From the NCBI RefSeq assembly GCF_021390395.1, contig NZ_JAJUWT010000018.1, positions 168,477-232,476 on the forward strand: DNA of 64,000 nucleotides, given 5' to 3'. Position numbers and translations under genes: made by a program. Each line of letters begins with the position of its first letter. Within the stretch, counting starts at the first letter, position 1. The DNA comes from Saccharothrix sp. S26. GTDB taxonomy: Bacteria; Actinomycetota; Actinomycetes; Mycobacteriales; Pseudonocardiaceae. The notes under the pieces were generated by a model. That model saw only the letters and a program-made list of their open reading frames with translations, searched no databases and was not told the DNA's origin. Below, in pieces: positions 1 through 8,101 of the stretch.

Positions 1-573
1 AAGGTACGCTGCGGTCAGCGAAGAGAAGCACCGATCACGCGGAACCCGACAGCTGACCAGGCCAGCACGGGCGACGTCACGGACATGGTCGTTCGGCCTG
101 TGGAGGTTCCCGGATACCACAGCCGGACGTCGAAGGGCGCGTCGACGCCAGTGCCGATCAGGTGCCGGCCACAGCGTCGGACAGGCGGTGTGCATGAGGC
201 CCTGGAACGGGCCGGGAGTCAAGATTCGCCAAAACGCCCACCTTGACACCGTGCACACCGGCCGCAGTATTACGCGACGACTACCCCGCCGGCTCGCCGC
301 GAACCGCGTACGGACTGCCACTCGTCATCGGGCCGGCCGAAGCCCGCCGCCCCCGGCGTCCGCCTGGGCTCGTGGACGTGTCACCACCGGTGGTCTAGCA
401 GATCTCGGGAGCCCCAGAGCTTGACCCACCGCGAACATCGCGGTATACGCCAGCGACAAGTACAACGATACATCAGACGATTCCGTACCCGAACGGTTAC
501 ATGAAGTTACCAACCGACGGATGATGTCAGTCCATTCGATGCTTCCGCATGCACAGTCTTGACCTGGATGTAA
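1..573. other. Upstream stretch without a supported gene
   Basis: I see no coding sequence here with recognisable protein character, ribosome-binding site or motif on either strand. The last 110 bases hold one half-conserved copy of the locus-wide GntR-type palindrome and lead into the GH29 promoter. The rest may be the end of an intergenic region or a decayed gene. Confidence 0.4.
467..483. promoter_or_regulatory. GntR-type operator copy, upstream GH29 (distal)
   Basis: The bases GATACATC-A-GACGATTC match the palindrome CATACATC-N-GATGTATG at 7 of 8 left-arm and 4 of 8 right-arm positions. It lies about 160 bp upstream of the GH29 start, 100 bp from a second copy, so a looping or two-site arrangement is possible. 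The call rests on similarity to the perfect copy at 19562-19578. Confidence 0.45.
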
Positions 574-590
574 CAGACATCATATGTTCC
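574..590. promoter_or_regulatory. GntR-type operator copy, GH29 proximal
   Basis: The bases CAGACATC-A-TATGTTCC match the palindrome at 11 of 16 arm positions. The site ends 31 bp before the GH29 ribosome-binding site, where a bound repressor would block transcription or initiation. Inference: the fucosidase belongs to the same regulon as the catabolic operons. Confidence 0.5.
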
Positions 591-630
591 TCGAACATTG
601 GTCAGCTCGTCAGCCCGTCAGGAGGCGACC

Positions 631-2601
631 GTGAGTGAAGACCCGGCAGCGCGGCTGGACCGTCGCACCGTTCTGCGGAACATCGCCGTGGCCGCAGGAG
701 CCGCCGCAGTGGGGCCGCTCGCTTTCTCGGCCGGTGCCGCCGCAGCGCCGTACGGCGGTGCGGCCGTCGACTCGATCAGCGCGCAGGCGGCTGGGAACCT
801 GCAGAGCCTCCAGCAGGCCTTCGTCGACATGCGCTTCGGCATGTTCATCCACTACAACATGGCGACCTACAGCGACGAGGAATGGGCCTCCCCCAACCTC
901 AACCCCCGGTTGTTCGCCCCGACCGCGCTGGACTGCGCGCAGTGGGCGGCGACCGCGAAAGCGGCGGGCATGTCGTGGGCGGCGTTGACCACCAAGCACC
1001 ACGACGGCTTCTGCCTGTGGCCGACCGAGCAGACCGGCTACAACGTCATGAACAGCTCGACCCCGCGCGACGTCGTCCGCGAGTACGTCGACGCGTTCCG
1101 CGCGCAGGGCCTCAAGCCCTGCTTCTACTTCTCCATCTGGGACCGCACGCGGGGAGTCGCCGACGGGTCCGTCACGCGCGCCGACATCGACTTCGTCAAG
1201 AACCAGCTCACCGAACTGCTGACCTGGTACGGCGAGATCCCGGTGCTGATCATCGACGGCTGGGCCTGGCAGATGGGCCATCGGGCGGTGCCGTACCAGG
1301 AGATCCGGGAGCACGTGAAGACGCTGCAACCGAACTGCCTGATCGTCGACCACAACGGGCAGACCGAACCGTGGCAGAACGACCTGATCTACTTCGAGGA
1401 GCCCAAGGGCATCTGGGCACCACCCGACAACACCTACGCCTCGGTGCAAGGGCAGAACATCGTCGGCACCGGGTGGTTCTGGCACCCGCGAGGCTCCCAG
1501 TACGGGTCCACGGCGGACTCACCGACCATGAGCCCGGACGACATCGCCAACCGGCACATCAAGACGCTGGAAGCCCGCTACTGCTCGTTCCTGCTCAACT
1601 GCATGCCCAACCAGGCAGGCAAGCTCGACTCGCACATCGTGGACACCCTGCGACAGGTCGGCACCATGTGGTCGCCGAACACCTCCCGACCACCGCTGCC
1701 CCCGCAGCCCGACGTGCTGCACCACCCGGTCACCCCCATCGCCGCCACCGCGACGAGCGGCACCGCGATCAACGCCATCGACGGCCGCCTGGACTGGTCC
1801 GGAGGAGCCGTCCAGAGCCTGTGGCAGTCCAGCGGACGGCTGCCGCAGTCGATCACCATGGACCTCGGCTCGACGCACTCCGACATCGACGCGCTGACCT
1901 ACCTGCCCCGCCAGGACACCGACAACTCCGGCGCGGTGACCACCACCGGCAACATCACCGGCTACCGCGTGCTGACCAGCACCGACGGCACCACCTTCCG
2001 CGAGGCGACCAGCGGGACGTGGGCGGCGACCAAGGCGCTCAAGCACGCCCGCTTCACGCCGGTCAGCGCCCGGTACGTACGCCTGGAAGCCACCAGCACG
2101 GTCGGCGGCGGTGACGCCATCCTCAGCGAGGTCGACTGCGGCGGTATCGCCGCCCGCCCCGTCTCCGACGGCAGCGGCACGGTGTACCGGAAGCTGGTCA
2201 ATCGGCGCAGTGGCAAGGTCATCGACGTCAGCGGCGGGTCGACCGCGGACGGAGCCGCGATCATCCAGTGGCCGGACAACGGCGGCACCAACCAACACTG
2301 GGACCTCGCGGACGCGGGCAGTGGTTACGTCAAGGTGGTGAGCCGGCGCAGCGGCAAGGTCCTCGACGTCAGCGGCGCATCGACCGCGAACGGAGCCGCC
2401 ATCGTGCAGTGGCCCGACCACGGCGGCCCCAACCAGCACTGGCAAGTCGTCGACGTCGGTGACGGCTACGTGAAGCTGGTCAGCCGCAGCAGCGGCAAGG
2501 TGCTCGACGTCAACGGCGGCGTCACCACCGATGGTGCGACGATCGTCCAGAACCAGGACACCAGCACCACCAGCCAACACTGGCGACTCGTGAGCGTATG
2601 A
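631..2601 (+). CDS. Exported GH29 alpha-L-fucosidase with F5/8C and ricin-B lectin domains
   Basis: Predicted secreted alpha-L-fucosidase that releases L-fucose from glycans. I chose GTG 631 because GGAGG lies 5 bases upstream; an in-frame TTG at 598 has no such site. The N-terminus carries a twin-arginine-like export signal (RRTVLRN, then an Ala-rich core). The GH29 barrel covers roughly residues 50-375, with the family motif TTKHHDGFCLWPT and the likely nucleophile D209 in IIDGW. A coagulation-factor-5/8-type carbohydrate module follows (about 380-510). The C-terminus (about 520-656) is a three-repeat ricin-B lectin with NQHW, NQHW and SQHW (QxW) repeats. The gene is flanked upstream by two GntR-type operator copies and converges with the mutarotase gene. 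It begins the fucose locus: its product feeds the importer and oxidative pathway further along. Confidence 0.93.
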   Translation: MSEDPAARLDRRTVLRNIAVAAGAAAVGPLAFSAGAAAAPYGGAAVDSISAQAAGNLQSLQQAFVDMRFGMFIHYNMATYSDEEWASPNLNPRLFAPTALDCAQWAATAKAAGMSWAALTTKHHDGFCLWPTEQTGYNVMNSSTPRDVVREYVDAFRAQGLKPCFYFSIWDRTRGVADGSVTRADIDFVKNQLTELLTWYGEIPVLIIDGWAWQMGHRAVPYQEIREHVKTLQPNCLIVDHNGQTEPWQNDLIYFEEPKGIWAPPDNTYASVQGQNIVGTGWFWHPRGSQYGSTADSPTMSPDDIANRHIKTLEARYCSFLLNCMPNQAGKLDSHIVDTLRQVGTMWSPNTSRPPLPPQPDVLHHPVTPIAATATSGTAINAIDGRLDWSGGAVQSLWQSSGRLPQSITMDLGSTHSDIDALTYLPRQDTDNSGAVTTTGNITGYRVLTSTDGTTFREATSGTWAATKALKHARFTPVSARYVRLEATSTVGGGDAILSEVDCGGIAARPVSDGSGTVYRKLVNRRSGKVIDVSGGSTADGAAIIQWPDNGGTNQHWDLADAGSGYVKVVSRRSGKVLDVSGASTANGAAIVQWPDHGGPNQHWQVVDVGDGYVKLVSRSSGKVLDVNGGVTTDGATIVQNQDTSTTSQHWRLVSV

Positions 2602-2662
2602 CCAGGACAAGCCGTGTGCACGGACAGCCGGCCTGAGGACGGGCCCGCACGGCACATGCGAC

Positions 2663-2707
2663 GCGGTCACCGAGATGTGGGACGAAGCGGCCCACCTCGG
2701 TGACCGC
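2663..2707. terminator. Bidirectional hairpin terminator between convergent genes
   Basis: Arms GCGGTCACCGAG..GTGGG and CCCAC..CTCGGTGACCGC pair over 17 bp with a 2-nt bulge and a 9-nt loop. It lies between the ends of the convergent GH29 and mutarotase genes, as expected for a shared terminator. The remaining intergenic bases (2602-2911) show no gene. Confidence 0.65.
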
Positions 2708-2911
2708 GCGCCGGCCTGCTCATCCAAGTCGAGCGGCGCGCGCCGTATCGTCCGTGGTGTGCGGAGGAAGGCCGGGATTTCGGCACATCCTGCTAGGCAG
2801 CGACCACGCTCCACCGGTCGACCAGTCTGTGCTCTCCAAACCCACGGCTGCGATCCGGTCTGCTGTCCCGTGCCGATCGCTGTTGTCGTGGCCACCCGTG
2901 GCCGGTGGGAT

Positions 2912-3277
2912 TCAGTCGAGGTGCCAGACCTCGACCATCTCGGTCCAGGGCCCGCCCGGACCGTCGGTGAGGCGCCGTTGGCAAGGCTCGGTGTGGGTCC
3001 ACCACCGCTGGGTGGCCGGATCCTCGGCGATCGAGGCGAGGTCTGCTTCCCAGTCGTCCCCGGTGTACTCGAAGTACCCGAACAACAGGTCGTCGTGGAC
3101 AAAGATCGTGTAGTTGCGCACGTTCGCCCGGGCCAGCGCCGCTTCCACCTCCGGCCACACCGCCGCATGCAGGCGCAGGTACTCCTCCCGACGCTCGGGG
3201 CGCAGCCCGATGACCTGGCCGAAGCGCCTGCGTCGACTCGAAGCGACCGGCTCGAGCGGGGAAGGAATGGCGTTCAT
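2912..3277 (-). CDS. RhaM/YiiL-family 6-deoxysugar mutarotase (probably L-fucose/L-rhamnose)
   Basis: A 121-residue member of the L-rhamnose mutarotase family, which interconverts alpha and beta anomers of 6-deoxy-L-sugars in the cytoplasm. ATG 3277 is preceded by GGAGG at good spacing. The family pattern Y-x3-H-x3-W is present in REEYLRLHAAVWPEV, corresponding to Tyr18/His22/Trp26 of E. coli YiiL, and WWTHTEP and the terminal WHLD are also typical. In this setting it probably supplies the pyranose anomer used by the aldo/keto dehydrogenase encoded at 10238. Whether it prefers fucose or rhamnose cannot be read from sequence; the context argues for fucose. A strong operator copy lies 93 bp upstream, and it is divergent from the first GntR gene. 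Confidence 0.85.
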   Translation of the reverse strand: MNAIPSPLEPVASSRRRRFGQVIGLRPERREEYLRLHAAVWPEVEAALARANVRNYTIFVHDDLLFGYFEYTGDDWEADLASIAEDPATQRWWTHTEPCQRRLTDGPGGPWTEMVEVWHLD

Positions 3278-3369
3278 CCCGTGGTCCTCCAGTGCTGACT
3301 GTCCGGGAATGCGGTGGCGGACGGGTCGGCACAACTTCGCAGTCACCTCGCCAACTCCGCAGCACCTAC

Positions 3370-3386
3370 CATACATCAGACCTTTG
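3370..3386. promoter_or_regulatory. GntR-type operator copy, mutarotase promoter
   Basis: CATACATC-A-GACCTTTG matches the left arm of the palindrome perfectly (8/8) and the right arm at 5 of 8. It lies in the divergent promoter region between the mutarotase and GntR genes, 93 bp from the mutarotase ATG. Confidence 0.6.
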
Positions 3387-3444
3387 ATCATCGATCGCAC
3401 CGGGAGGCCTCACGTCAGTCAACGCCCGAGGTTCGGTAGCCGCA

Positions 3445-3461
3445 CGAAGATATGATGTCCG
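3445..3461. promoter_or_regulatory. GntR-type operator copy, regulator promoter
   Basis: A weaker copy, best seen in its right arm GATGTCCG (6/8); the left arm matches at 4 of 8. It lies 31 bp before the GTG start of the GntR gene and may provide autoregulation. It also resembles the GH29 proximal copy read on the other strand (GACATCATAT). Confidence 0.4.
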
Positions 3462-3491
3462 GAACCACCAGCGGCAAGCCAGGGAGCACCT

Positions 3492-4247
3492 GTGGCACTA
3501 ACTGACGAGGCGATCGCGAAGATCCGCTCCATGATTCAGTCCGGTGAGCTTCCGCCCGGCACACGCCTTCCACCGGAGCCGCAACTGGCGGTGGAGATGG
3601 GCCTGTCCCGCAGCGGTGTGCGAGAGGCGGTGAAAGTCCTGGAGTCGGCTCGTGTGCTCGACGTGCGGCGTGGCGACGGCACCTACGTCACCAGCCTCGC
3701 GCCGCGGCTGTTGCTGGAAGGCGTGGGTGTGGCCGTCGAGTTGCTCCAGGATGACACGTTGTTGGAAGTGATGGAGGTCCGCAGGCTGCTCGAGCCGTTG
3801 GCCACTGGCCTGGCCGCGGTTCGCATGCCGGAGAGAGACCTGGACGAGCTGGCCAAGATCCTGGACGACATGCGGGCCGCGCAGGACGATGCCGAACTGC
3901 TCATCCAGTACGACACCGCGTTCCACCGGACCGTCGTCGCCGCCACCGGGAACGAGACGCTGGCTTCACTGTTGGAAGGGCTGTCCAGCCGCACTGTGCG
4001 GGCGAGGGTGTGGCGAGGGCTCATCGAAGGCAACGCGGCGCACATCACGCTCGCCGAGCACGAGGGGATCTACCAGGCTCTGCGCTCACGCGACCAACTG
4101 CTCGCGCAGGCGAGTGCGATGGTGCACATCAACACCTCCGAGGCATGGCTGCGCACGATCCTGTCGAACCCCGCTTCCCCTGAACGGGAGCGGCATGACG
4201 CGACATCGGATGTCCCATCGGACAACGCTCCTGCGCCCAGGGTGTAG
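3492..4247 (+). CDS. FadR-subfamily GntR transcriptional regulator (first paralogue)
   Basis: A 251-residue regulator with an N-terminal GntR winged helix (about residues 5-72; LPPGTRLPPEPQLAVEMGLSR is the recognition region) and a C-terminal FCD helical ligand-binding domain (about 85-225; conserved DTAFHRTVVAATGN and LAEHEGIYQAL). Start GTG 3492 follows AGGGAG by 5 bases. It is a close paralogue of the regulator at 12063-12815, with near-identical DNA-recognition helices, so both probably bind the CATACATC palindrome found across this locus. FCD domains bind organic acids, often with a metal; here L-fuconate or a downstream keto-acid is a reasonable guess. It is divergent from the mutarotase gene. 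Confidence 0.88.
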   Translation: MALTDEAIAKIRSMIQSGELPPGTRLPPEPQLAVEMGLSRSGVREAVKVLESARVLDVRRGDGTYVTSLAPRLLLEGVGVAVELLQDDTLLEVMEVRRLLEPLATGLAAVRMPERDLDELAKILDDMRAAQDDAELLIQYDTAFHRTVVAATGNETLASLLEGLSSRTVRARVWRGLIEGNAAHITLAEHEGIYQALRSRDQLLAQASAMVHINTSEAWLRTILSNPASPERERHDATSDVPSDNAPAPRV

Positions 4248-4318
4248 CCGGAGTCGGCCGCGAACCTGCGTGCGCACCTGGGCGCGGAGGGGTCAGCCTT
4301 CGATCGAGGCGTCCGGGA

Positions 4319-5137
4319 TCACCGGATTGGTTCGTGGTTGAGCGCGCCCGACCGGAACACCGCCAGTTCGACGCCGTCGAACCCCGCCGCTCGTACGACA
4401 TCGGTGAGAGCGGGGCCGATGTCCGGCCGGTCGACCAGGTCCGGGTCGAGTTCGACTCGCCCCACGTCACCCAGGTCGCGCACGCGCAGGTTCCAGCTCG
4501 GTGTCCCCGCGCTCACCAGCCACGCCCGAACCGCCGCCTCGGCGCGTTCCACCCGCGCCAGGCGTGAGGGGGTGATCGCCACGCCGTAGCGTACCCGGCT
4601 GGCCAGGCAGGGCATGGCCGGTTTGTCCCAGGTGGACAGTGCCCAGAGGCGGCTCACCGCGCGCACTTCGGCCTTGGTCATCCCGAGGTCGCGCAAGGGG
4701 GTGCGCACGCCGATCTCGTCGCCGGCGCGGATGCCGGGCCGGAACGGGTCGTGCGCGTCGTCGGCGTTGACCCCGGTCGCCACCGTGTGCACGCCGTGCT
4801 CCCGCGCTACCGCTGTGATGGTGTCCAGGACGGTGGACTTGCAGAAGTAGCAGCGGTCGCGGCCGTTCGCGGCGTAGGAGGGGTTGTCCAGTTCGGCGGT
4901 CGGGGGCGTGAGGTGCCGCACGCCGAGGCGGTCGGCGAACCCGGCCGCGGCGGCCAGCTCGACGGCGGCCAGGCTCGCGGAGTCGGCGGTGACGGCGAGC
5001 ACCGCGTCGGGTCCCAGGGCGCGGGTGGCGGCGGCGAGCACGAGCGCGGAGTCCACGCCGCCGGAGAAGGCGACGGCGACCGGGCCGATGCCGGTCAGGT
5101 GCGCCACGAGTCGGGCGGCGGTGGTGCCGGTGTCCAT
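4319..5137 (-). CDS. larE: LarE, sulfur transferase for nickel-pincer cofactor synthesis
   Basis: LarE is an ATP-dependent sulfur insertase that converts the dicarboxylated pyridinium product of LarB to its thiocarboxylated form. The 272-residue protein has the PP-loop SGGVDS at residues 25-30, the family pair RCYFCKS (C96, C99), and C177 in PAMPCLASR. C177 corresponds to the sacrificial Cys176 of Lactiplantibacillus plantarum LarE. I see no further Cys cluster after C177, so this looks like the single-cysteine type rather than the [4Fe-4S] type. It is the last gene of the minus-strand operon; its ATG overlaps the larC stop. The presence of all three accessory genes supports a genuine nickel enzyme in the operon. 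Confidence 0.93.
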   Translation of the reverse strand: MDTGTTAARLVAHLTGIGPVAVAFSGGVDSALVLAAATRALGPDAVLAVTADSASLAAVELAAAAGFADRLGVRHLTPPTAELDNPSYAANGRDRCYFCKSTVLDTITAVAREHGVHTVATGVNADDAHDPFRPGIRAGDEIGVRTPLRDLGMTKAEVRAVSRLWALSTWDKPAMPCLASRVRYGVAITPSRLARVERAEAAVRAWLVSAGTPSWNLRVRDLGDVGRVELDPDLVDRPDIGPALTDVVRAAGFDGVELAVFRSGALNHEPIR

Positions 5138-6285
5138 CAGTGCTCCTCGGGGCTTTCGGCGGCCAGGGCGAGCACGGTGCGCAGGGGCAGGCCGGTCTGC
5201 CGGGCGACGGTGACGGCGTCGTCGTACTCGGGCTTGCTGTGGTGGGGTCCGTGCTTGCGGCGCACCTCGATCCCCTGGACGTGCGTGGTGTCGGTGGTGC
5301 GGGGCAGGGCGGTGCGCCGCACGGCGGTCCGCCGCACGCCGAGAGTGCCGGTCTCGACCAGCATCCGCCGCTCGACCACGTCGGCGGCCTCCGGTGTCGC
5401 CAACGCGTGCAGCACGTGCGCCGGCCTGCCCTTCTTCATCGTGGCGGGGGTGATCCAGCTGTCCAACGCGCCGGAGTCGAGCAGCGCGCAGACGACGTAC
5501 CCGAGGACTTCACCGGTGACGTCGTCGAGGTTGGTCTCCAGCACCACCAGGTCGCGGACGTCGGCGGGCTCGCGGTCGCCGAGCCTGACCACCGCGACGT
5601 TGGGCCGGTCGGGCAGCGTCCTGGTGCCCACGCCGTAGCCGGTGGTCGACAGGCGCATCTCCGGTGCGGGCTGGTAGTCCGCGCCGATCGCCAGCAGCAG
5701 CGCGGCGGCGGTCGGCGTCACGGTCTCGCCGGGCAGGGTGGTGCCGACGACGCGTGCGCCGCGCAGCAGGGCCGAGGTGGCGGGGGCCGGGCACGGCAGC
5801 ACGCCGTGCGCGGTGCGGACCGATCCGGTGCCGATCGGCAACGCCTCGCAGTGCACGGTCCGCACGTCGAGGGCGTGCAGGGCGGCGGCCACGCCGACGA
5901 CGTCCACGAGGGTGTCGTGACCGCCGAGTTCGTGCAGGTGCACCTGGTCGGGGTCTTCTCCGTGCAGGCGTCCTTCGACCTCGGCGATGGCGCGCAGGGC
6001 GGCGACCGCGGTGTCGGCGACGGCACGGTCGCGCACCCGGGCCGCCATGGCGATCAGCTCGCCCGCCTTGCGGCTCGTGGCGTCGTCGGTCACCGACACG
6101 ACGGCCTTGCGGCCGGTGAGGCCGTGCGTGAGCACCGGGGTGACGGTGAGGTCCCAGTCGGTGAGGCCGGTGTCGGAGACGGCCGCTCGGATCGCGTCCA
6201 GGGGTGCGCCCGCGTCTACCAGGGCGGCCAGCAGCATGTCACCGGCCAGCCCGGTGAACGGCGAGATCACGCAGACGCGGCTCAC
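5137..6285 (-). CDS. larC: LarC, nickel insertase for nickel-pincer cofactor (single full-length ORF)
   Basis: LarC is the CTP-dependent cyclometallase that puts nickel into the pincer cofactor. The protein is 382 residues from GTG 6285, which overlaps the larB stop as GTGA. Typical features are the N-terminal SPFTGLAGDM, the HLHELGGHDTLVDVVG metal/His-rich motif, ETNLDDVTGEVLG, and the C-terminal KKGRPAHVLHAL and HSKPEYDD segments. In L. plantarum the protein is made from two reading frames by programmed frameshifting; here it is continuous and I see no need for a shift. It lies between larB and larE in the operon. Confidence 0.93.
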   Translation of the reverse strand: MSRVCVISPFTGLAGDMLLAALVDAGAPLDAIRAAVSDTGLTDWDLTVTPVLTHGLTGRKAVVSVTDDATSRKAGELIAMAARVRDRAVADTAVAALRAIAEVEGRLHGEDPDQVHLHELGGHDTLVDVVGVAAALHALDVRTVHCEALPIGTGSVRTAHGVLPCPAPATSALLRGARVVGTTLPGETVTPTAAALLLAIGADYQPAPEMRLSTTGYGVGTRTLPDRPNVAVVRLGDREPADVRDLVVLETNLDDVTGEVLGYVVCALLDSGALDSWITPATMKKGRPAHVLHALATPEAADVVERRMLVETGTLGVRRTAVRRTALPRTTDTTHVQGIEVRRKHGPHHSKPEYDDAVTVARQTGLPLRTVLALAAESPEEH

Positions 6286-6965
6286 GGCGTCCTCCGCGCC
6301 GCCACGCGGGCGAGCCGGAACGCGGCCATCGCGGCGCCGAACCCGGAGTCGATGTTGACCACGGTGATGCCGGCCGCGCAGGAGGCGTGCATCGCCAGCA
6401 GCGCGGTGATGCCTTCCAGACCGGCTCCGTAACCGGTCGAGGTGGGCACGGCGACCACCGGGCACGCGACCAGACCGCCGACCGCGCTCGCCAGCGCGCC
6501 TTCCATGCCCGCGACCACGATGACGGTGTCGGCGGCCCGCAGCCGGTGCTGCTCGGCCAGCAGCCGGTGCAGGCCGGCCACGCCGACGTCGGTGACGGTG
6601 GTGACGTCGAGTCCCACGGCGGTGGCGACGGCGGCGGCCTCCCGTGCGACCGGCAGGTCGGCCGTGCCCGCCGCGGCCACGACCACGCCGAACCCGGTCG
6701 ACTCGGCCGGACGCCAGGTGAGCAGGCGCGCGTCGCGGTCGTAGACGCCGTCCGGCACGGCGGCCAGCACGGAGGCCGCCGCGTCGGGCTCCACGCGCGT
6801 GGCCAGCACAGGGCCGTCGTTGTGCCGCAACAACGTCCGAACGATTCCGGTGATCTGGTCAGGCGTCTTCCCGCTGCCGTAGACCACCTCGGGCAGCCCT
6901 TGACGCGCTTCGCGATCCACGTCGACCCGGGCGAACCCCAGGTCGACCGCGCCCGGTCCGGTCAT
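6282..6965 (-). CDS. larB: LarB, pyridinium dicarboxylate synthase
   Basis: LarB carboxylates and hydrolyses nicotinic acid adenine dinucleotide, the first step to the nickel-pincer cofactor. The 227-residue protein has an AIR-carboxylase-like C-terminal domain, with VVAGMEGALASAV, VPTSTGYG and the MHASCAAGITVVNID segment. C196 in that segment corresponds to the active-site cysteine of characterised LarB. Its ATG overlaps the glycerate kinase stop, and its stop overlaps the larC start, so it is translationally coupled on both sides. Confidence 0.93.
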   Translation of the reverse strand: MTGPGAVDLGFARVDVDREARQGLPEVVYGSGKTPDQITGIVRTLLRHNDGPVLATRVEPDAAASVLAAVPDGVYDRDARLLTWRPAESTGFGVVVAAAGTADLPVAREAAAVATAVGLDVTTVTDVGVAGLHRLLAEQHRLRAADTVIVVAGMEGALASAVGGLVACPVVAVPTSTGYGAGLEGITALLAMHASCAAGITVVNIDSGFGAAMAAFRLARVAARRTP

Positions 6966-8101
6966 GCGCGCGCTCCGTTCGTGAGGGTGGCCGGGTGTGC
7001 GAGGAGTTCGCCGCCGATCTCCCGAAGCAGCGCGGGTGCCTGTTTCATCGCGGTGTCGATGTGACCGGCGCGCTCGAGCAGCGACCAGGTGGCGACCACG
7101 CCGACCTCTCGCAGCCGTTCGGCGGTGAGCTGGACCGAGCCCGCGACCACGGCGACGGGCACGCCGTGCCGCCGTGCCGCCTCGGCCACCCCGATCGGCG
7201 CCTTGCCCCGCAGGCTCTGCTCGTCGAACCGGCCTTCGCCGACCACGACGAGCGAGGCGTCCCGCAAGGCGTCCTCGACGCCGATCGCGCGCAGCACGAA
7301 GTCGGCCCCCGACGTCCGCCGGGCGTTGAGGGCGGCCAACGCCGCGAAGCCGGTGCCACCGGCCGCGCCCGCGCCGGGTGCGGCGCTCAGATCCCGTCCG
7401 ATCGCCTCCGCCATGGCCGTGGCGAACCGGCGGAGCCCTCGCTCCAACAAGTCAACGTCCCGGGGTGAGGCGCCCTTCTGCGGCGCGAACACCGCGGCGG
7501 CGCCGTTCGGCCCGGTCAGCGGGTTGTCCACGTCCGAGGCCAGGGTCACCCGCGCGTGCGCCAGCCTCGGGTCCAGCCCGGACAGGTCGACGCGGGCCAC
7601 GGCCGTCAACGCGCCGCCGCCGGGGCCGACGGGGCCGCCCAAGGTGCCGGTGATGCGTGCGCCCAACGCGTGCAGCAGGCCCGCGCCGCCGTCCGTCGTG
7701 GCACTGCCGCCGACGGCGAGCACGATGTCCCGGCAGCCGTGGTCGAGCGCGGCGCGGATCAGCTCACCGGTGCCGTAGGTGTCGGCGGTGAGCGGTGTGA
7801 GCCAGCCGTCGGGCAGCACGTCCAACCCGCTGGCCTGGGCCAGTTCGATCACGGCCCGTCCGTCGCGCACGGCGAACGCGGCGTGCACCGGCTCGCCCGT
7901 GGGGCCGGTGACCTCCACGCGCACCTCGTCGTAGCCGGCGCGCACCAGTGCCGCCACGGTGCCCTCGCCGCCGTCCGCGACGGGCATCGCCACCGCGTGC
8001 CCGCCCGCGTCGGTCACGCCGTCGACGACGTGTGCGCAAGCCTGTTCGGCGGTGAGGGAGCCGCGGAACTTGTCCAGGCAGACCAGGATCGTCCCGTTCA
8101 C
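6962..8101 (-). CDS. Glycerate 2-kinase (GlxK/GarK type)
   Basis: Predicted ATP-dependent kinase making 2-phosphoglycerate from D-glycerate. The 379-residue product from GTG 8101 has the family features CLDKFRGSLTA at the N-terminus, PVADGGEGT, GGSATTDGGAG, and VGEGRFDEQSLRGKAP near the C-terminus. The GTGA overlap with larA indicates coupling. A glycerate kinase is not needed for L-fucose itself, since that route ends in pyruvate and lactate. It would fit if the same enzymes also accept a 6-hydroxy sugar such as L-galactose, whose 2,4-diketo-3-deoxy acid would split into pyruvate and glycerate. That link is inference. Confidence 0.9.
   Translation of the reverse strand: MNGTILVCLDKFRGSLTAEQACAHVVDGVTDAGGHAVAMPVADGGEGTVAALVRAGYDEVRVEVTGPTGEPVHAAFAVRDGRAVIELAQASGLDVLPDGWLTPLTADTYGTGELIRAALDHGCRDIVLAVGGSATTDGGAGLLHALGARITGTLGGPVGPGGGALTAVARVDLSGLDPRLAHARVTLASDVDNPLTGPNGAAAVFAPQKGASPRDVDLLERGLRRFATAMAEAIGRDLSAAPGAGAAGGTGFAALAALNARRTSGADFVLRAIGVEDALRDASLVVVGEGRFDEQSLRGKAPIGVAEAARRHGVPVAVVAGSVQLTAERLREVGVVATWSLLERAGHIDTAMKQAPALLREIGGELLAHPATLTNGARA

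Noticed and set aside
2190..2600. Three-fold DNA repeat at the end of GH29
   Set aside because: Explained by the three QxW repeats of the ricin-B lectin domain, not a CRISPR or independent repeat.
1519..3168. Long minus-strand frame opposite the GH29 gene
   Set aside because: Arg/Val/Asp-rich shadow of a high-GC gene; no motif, and it crosses the clear terminator and the mutarotase gene.
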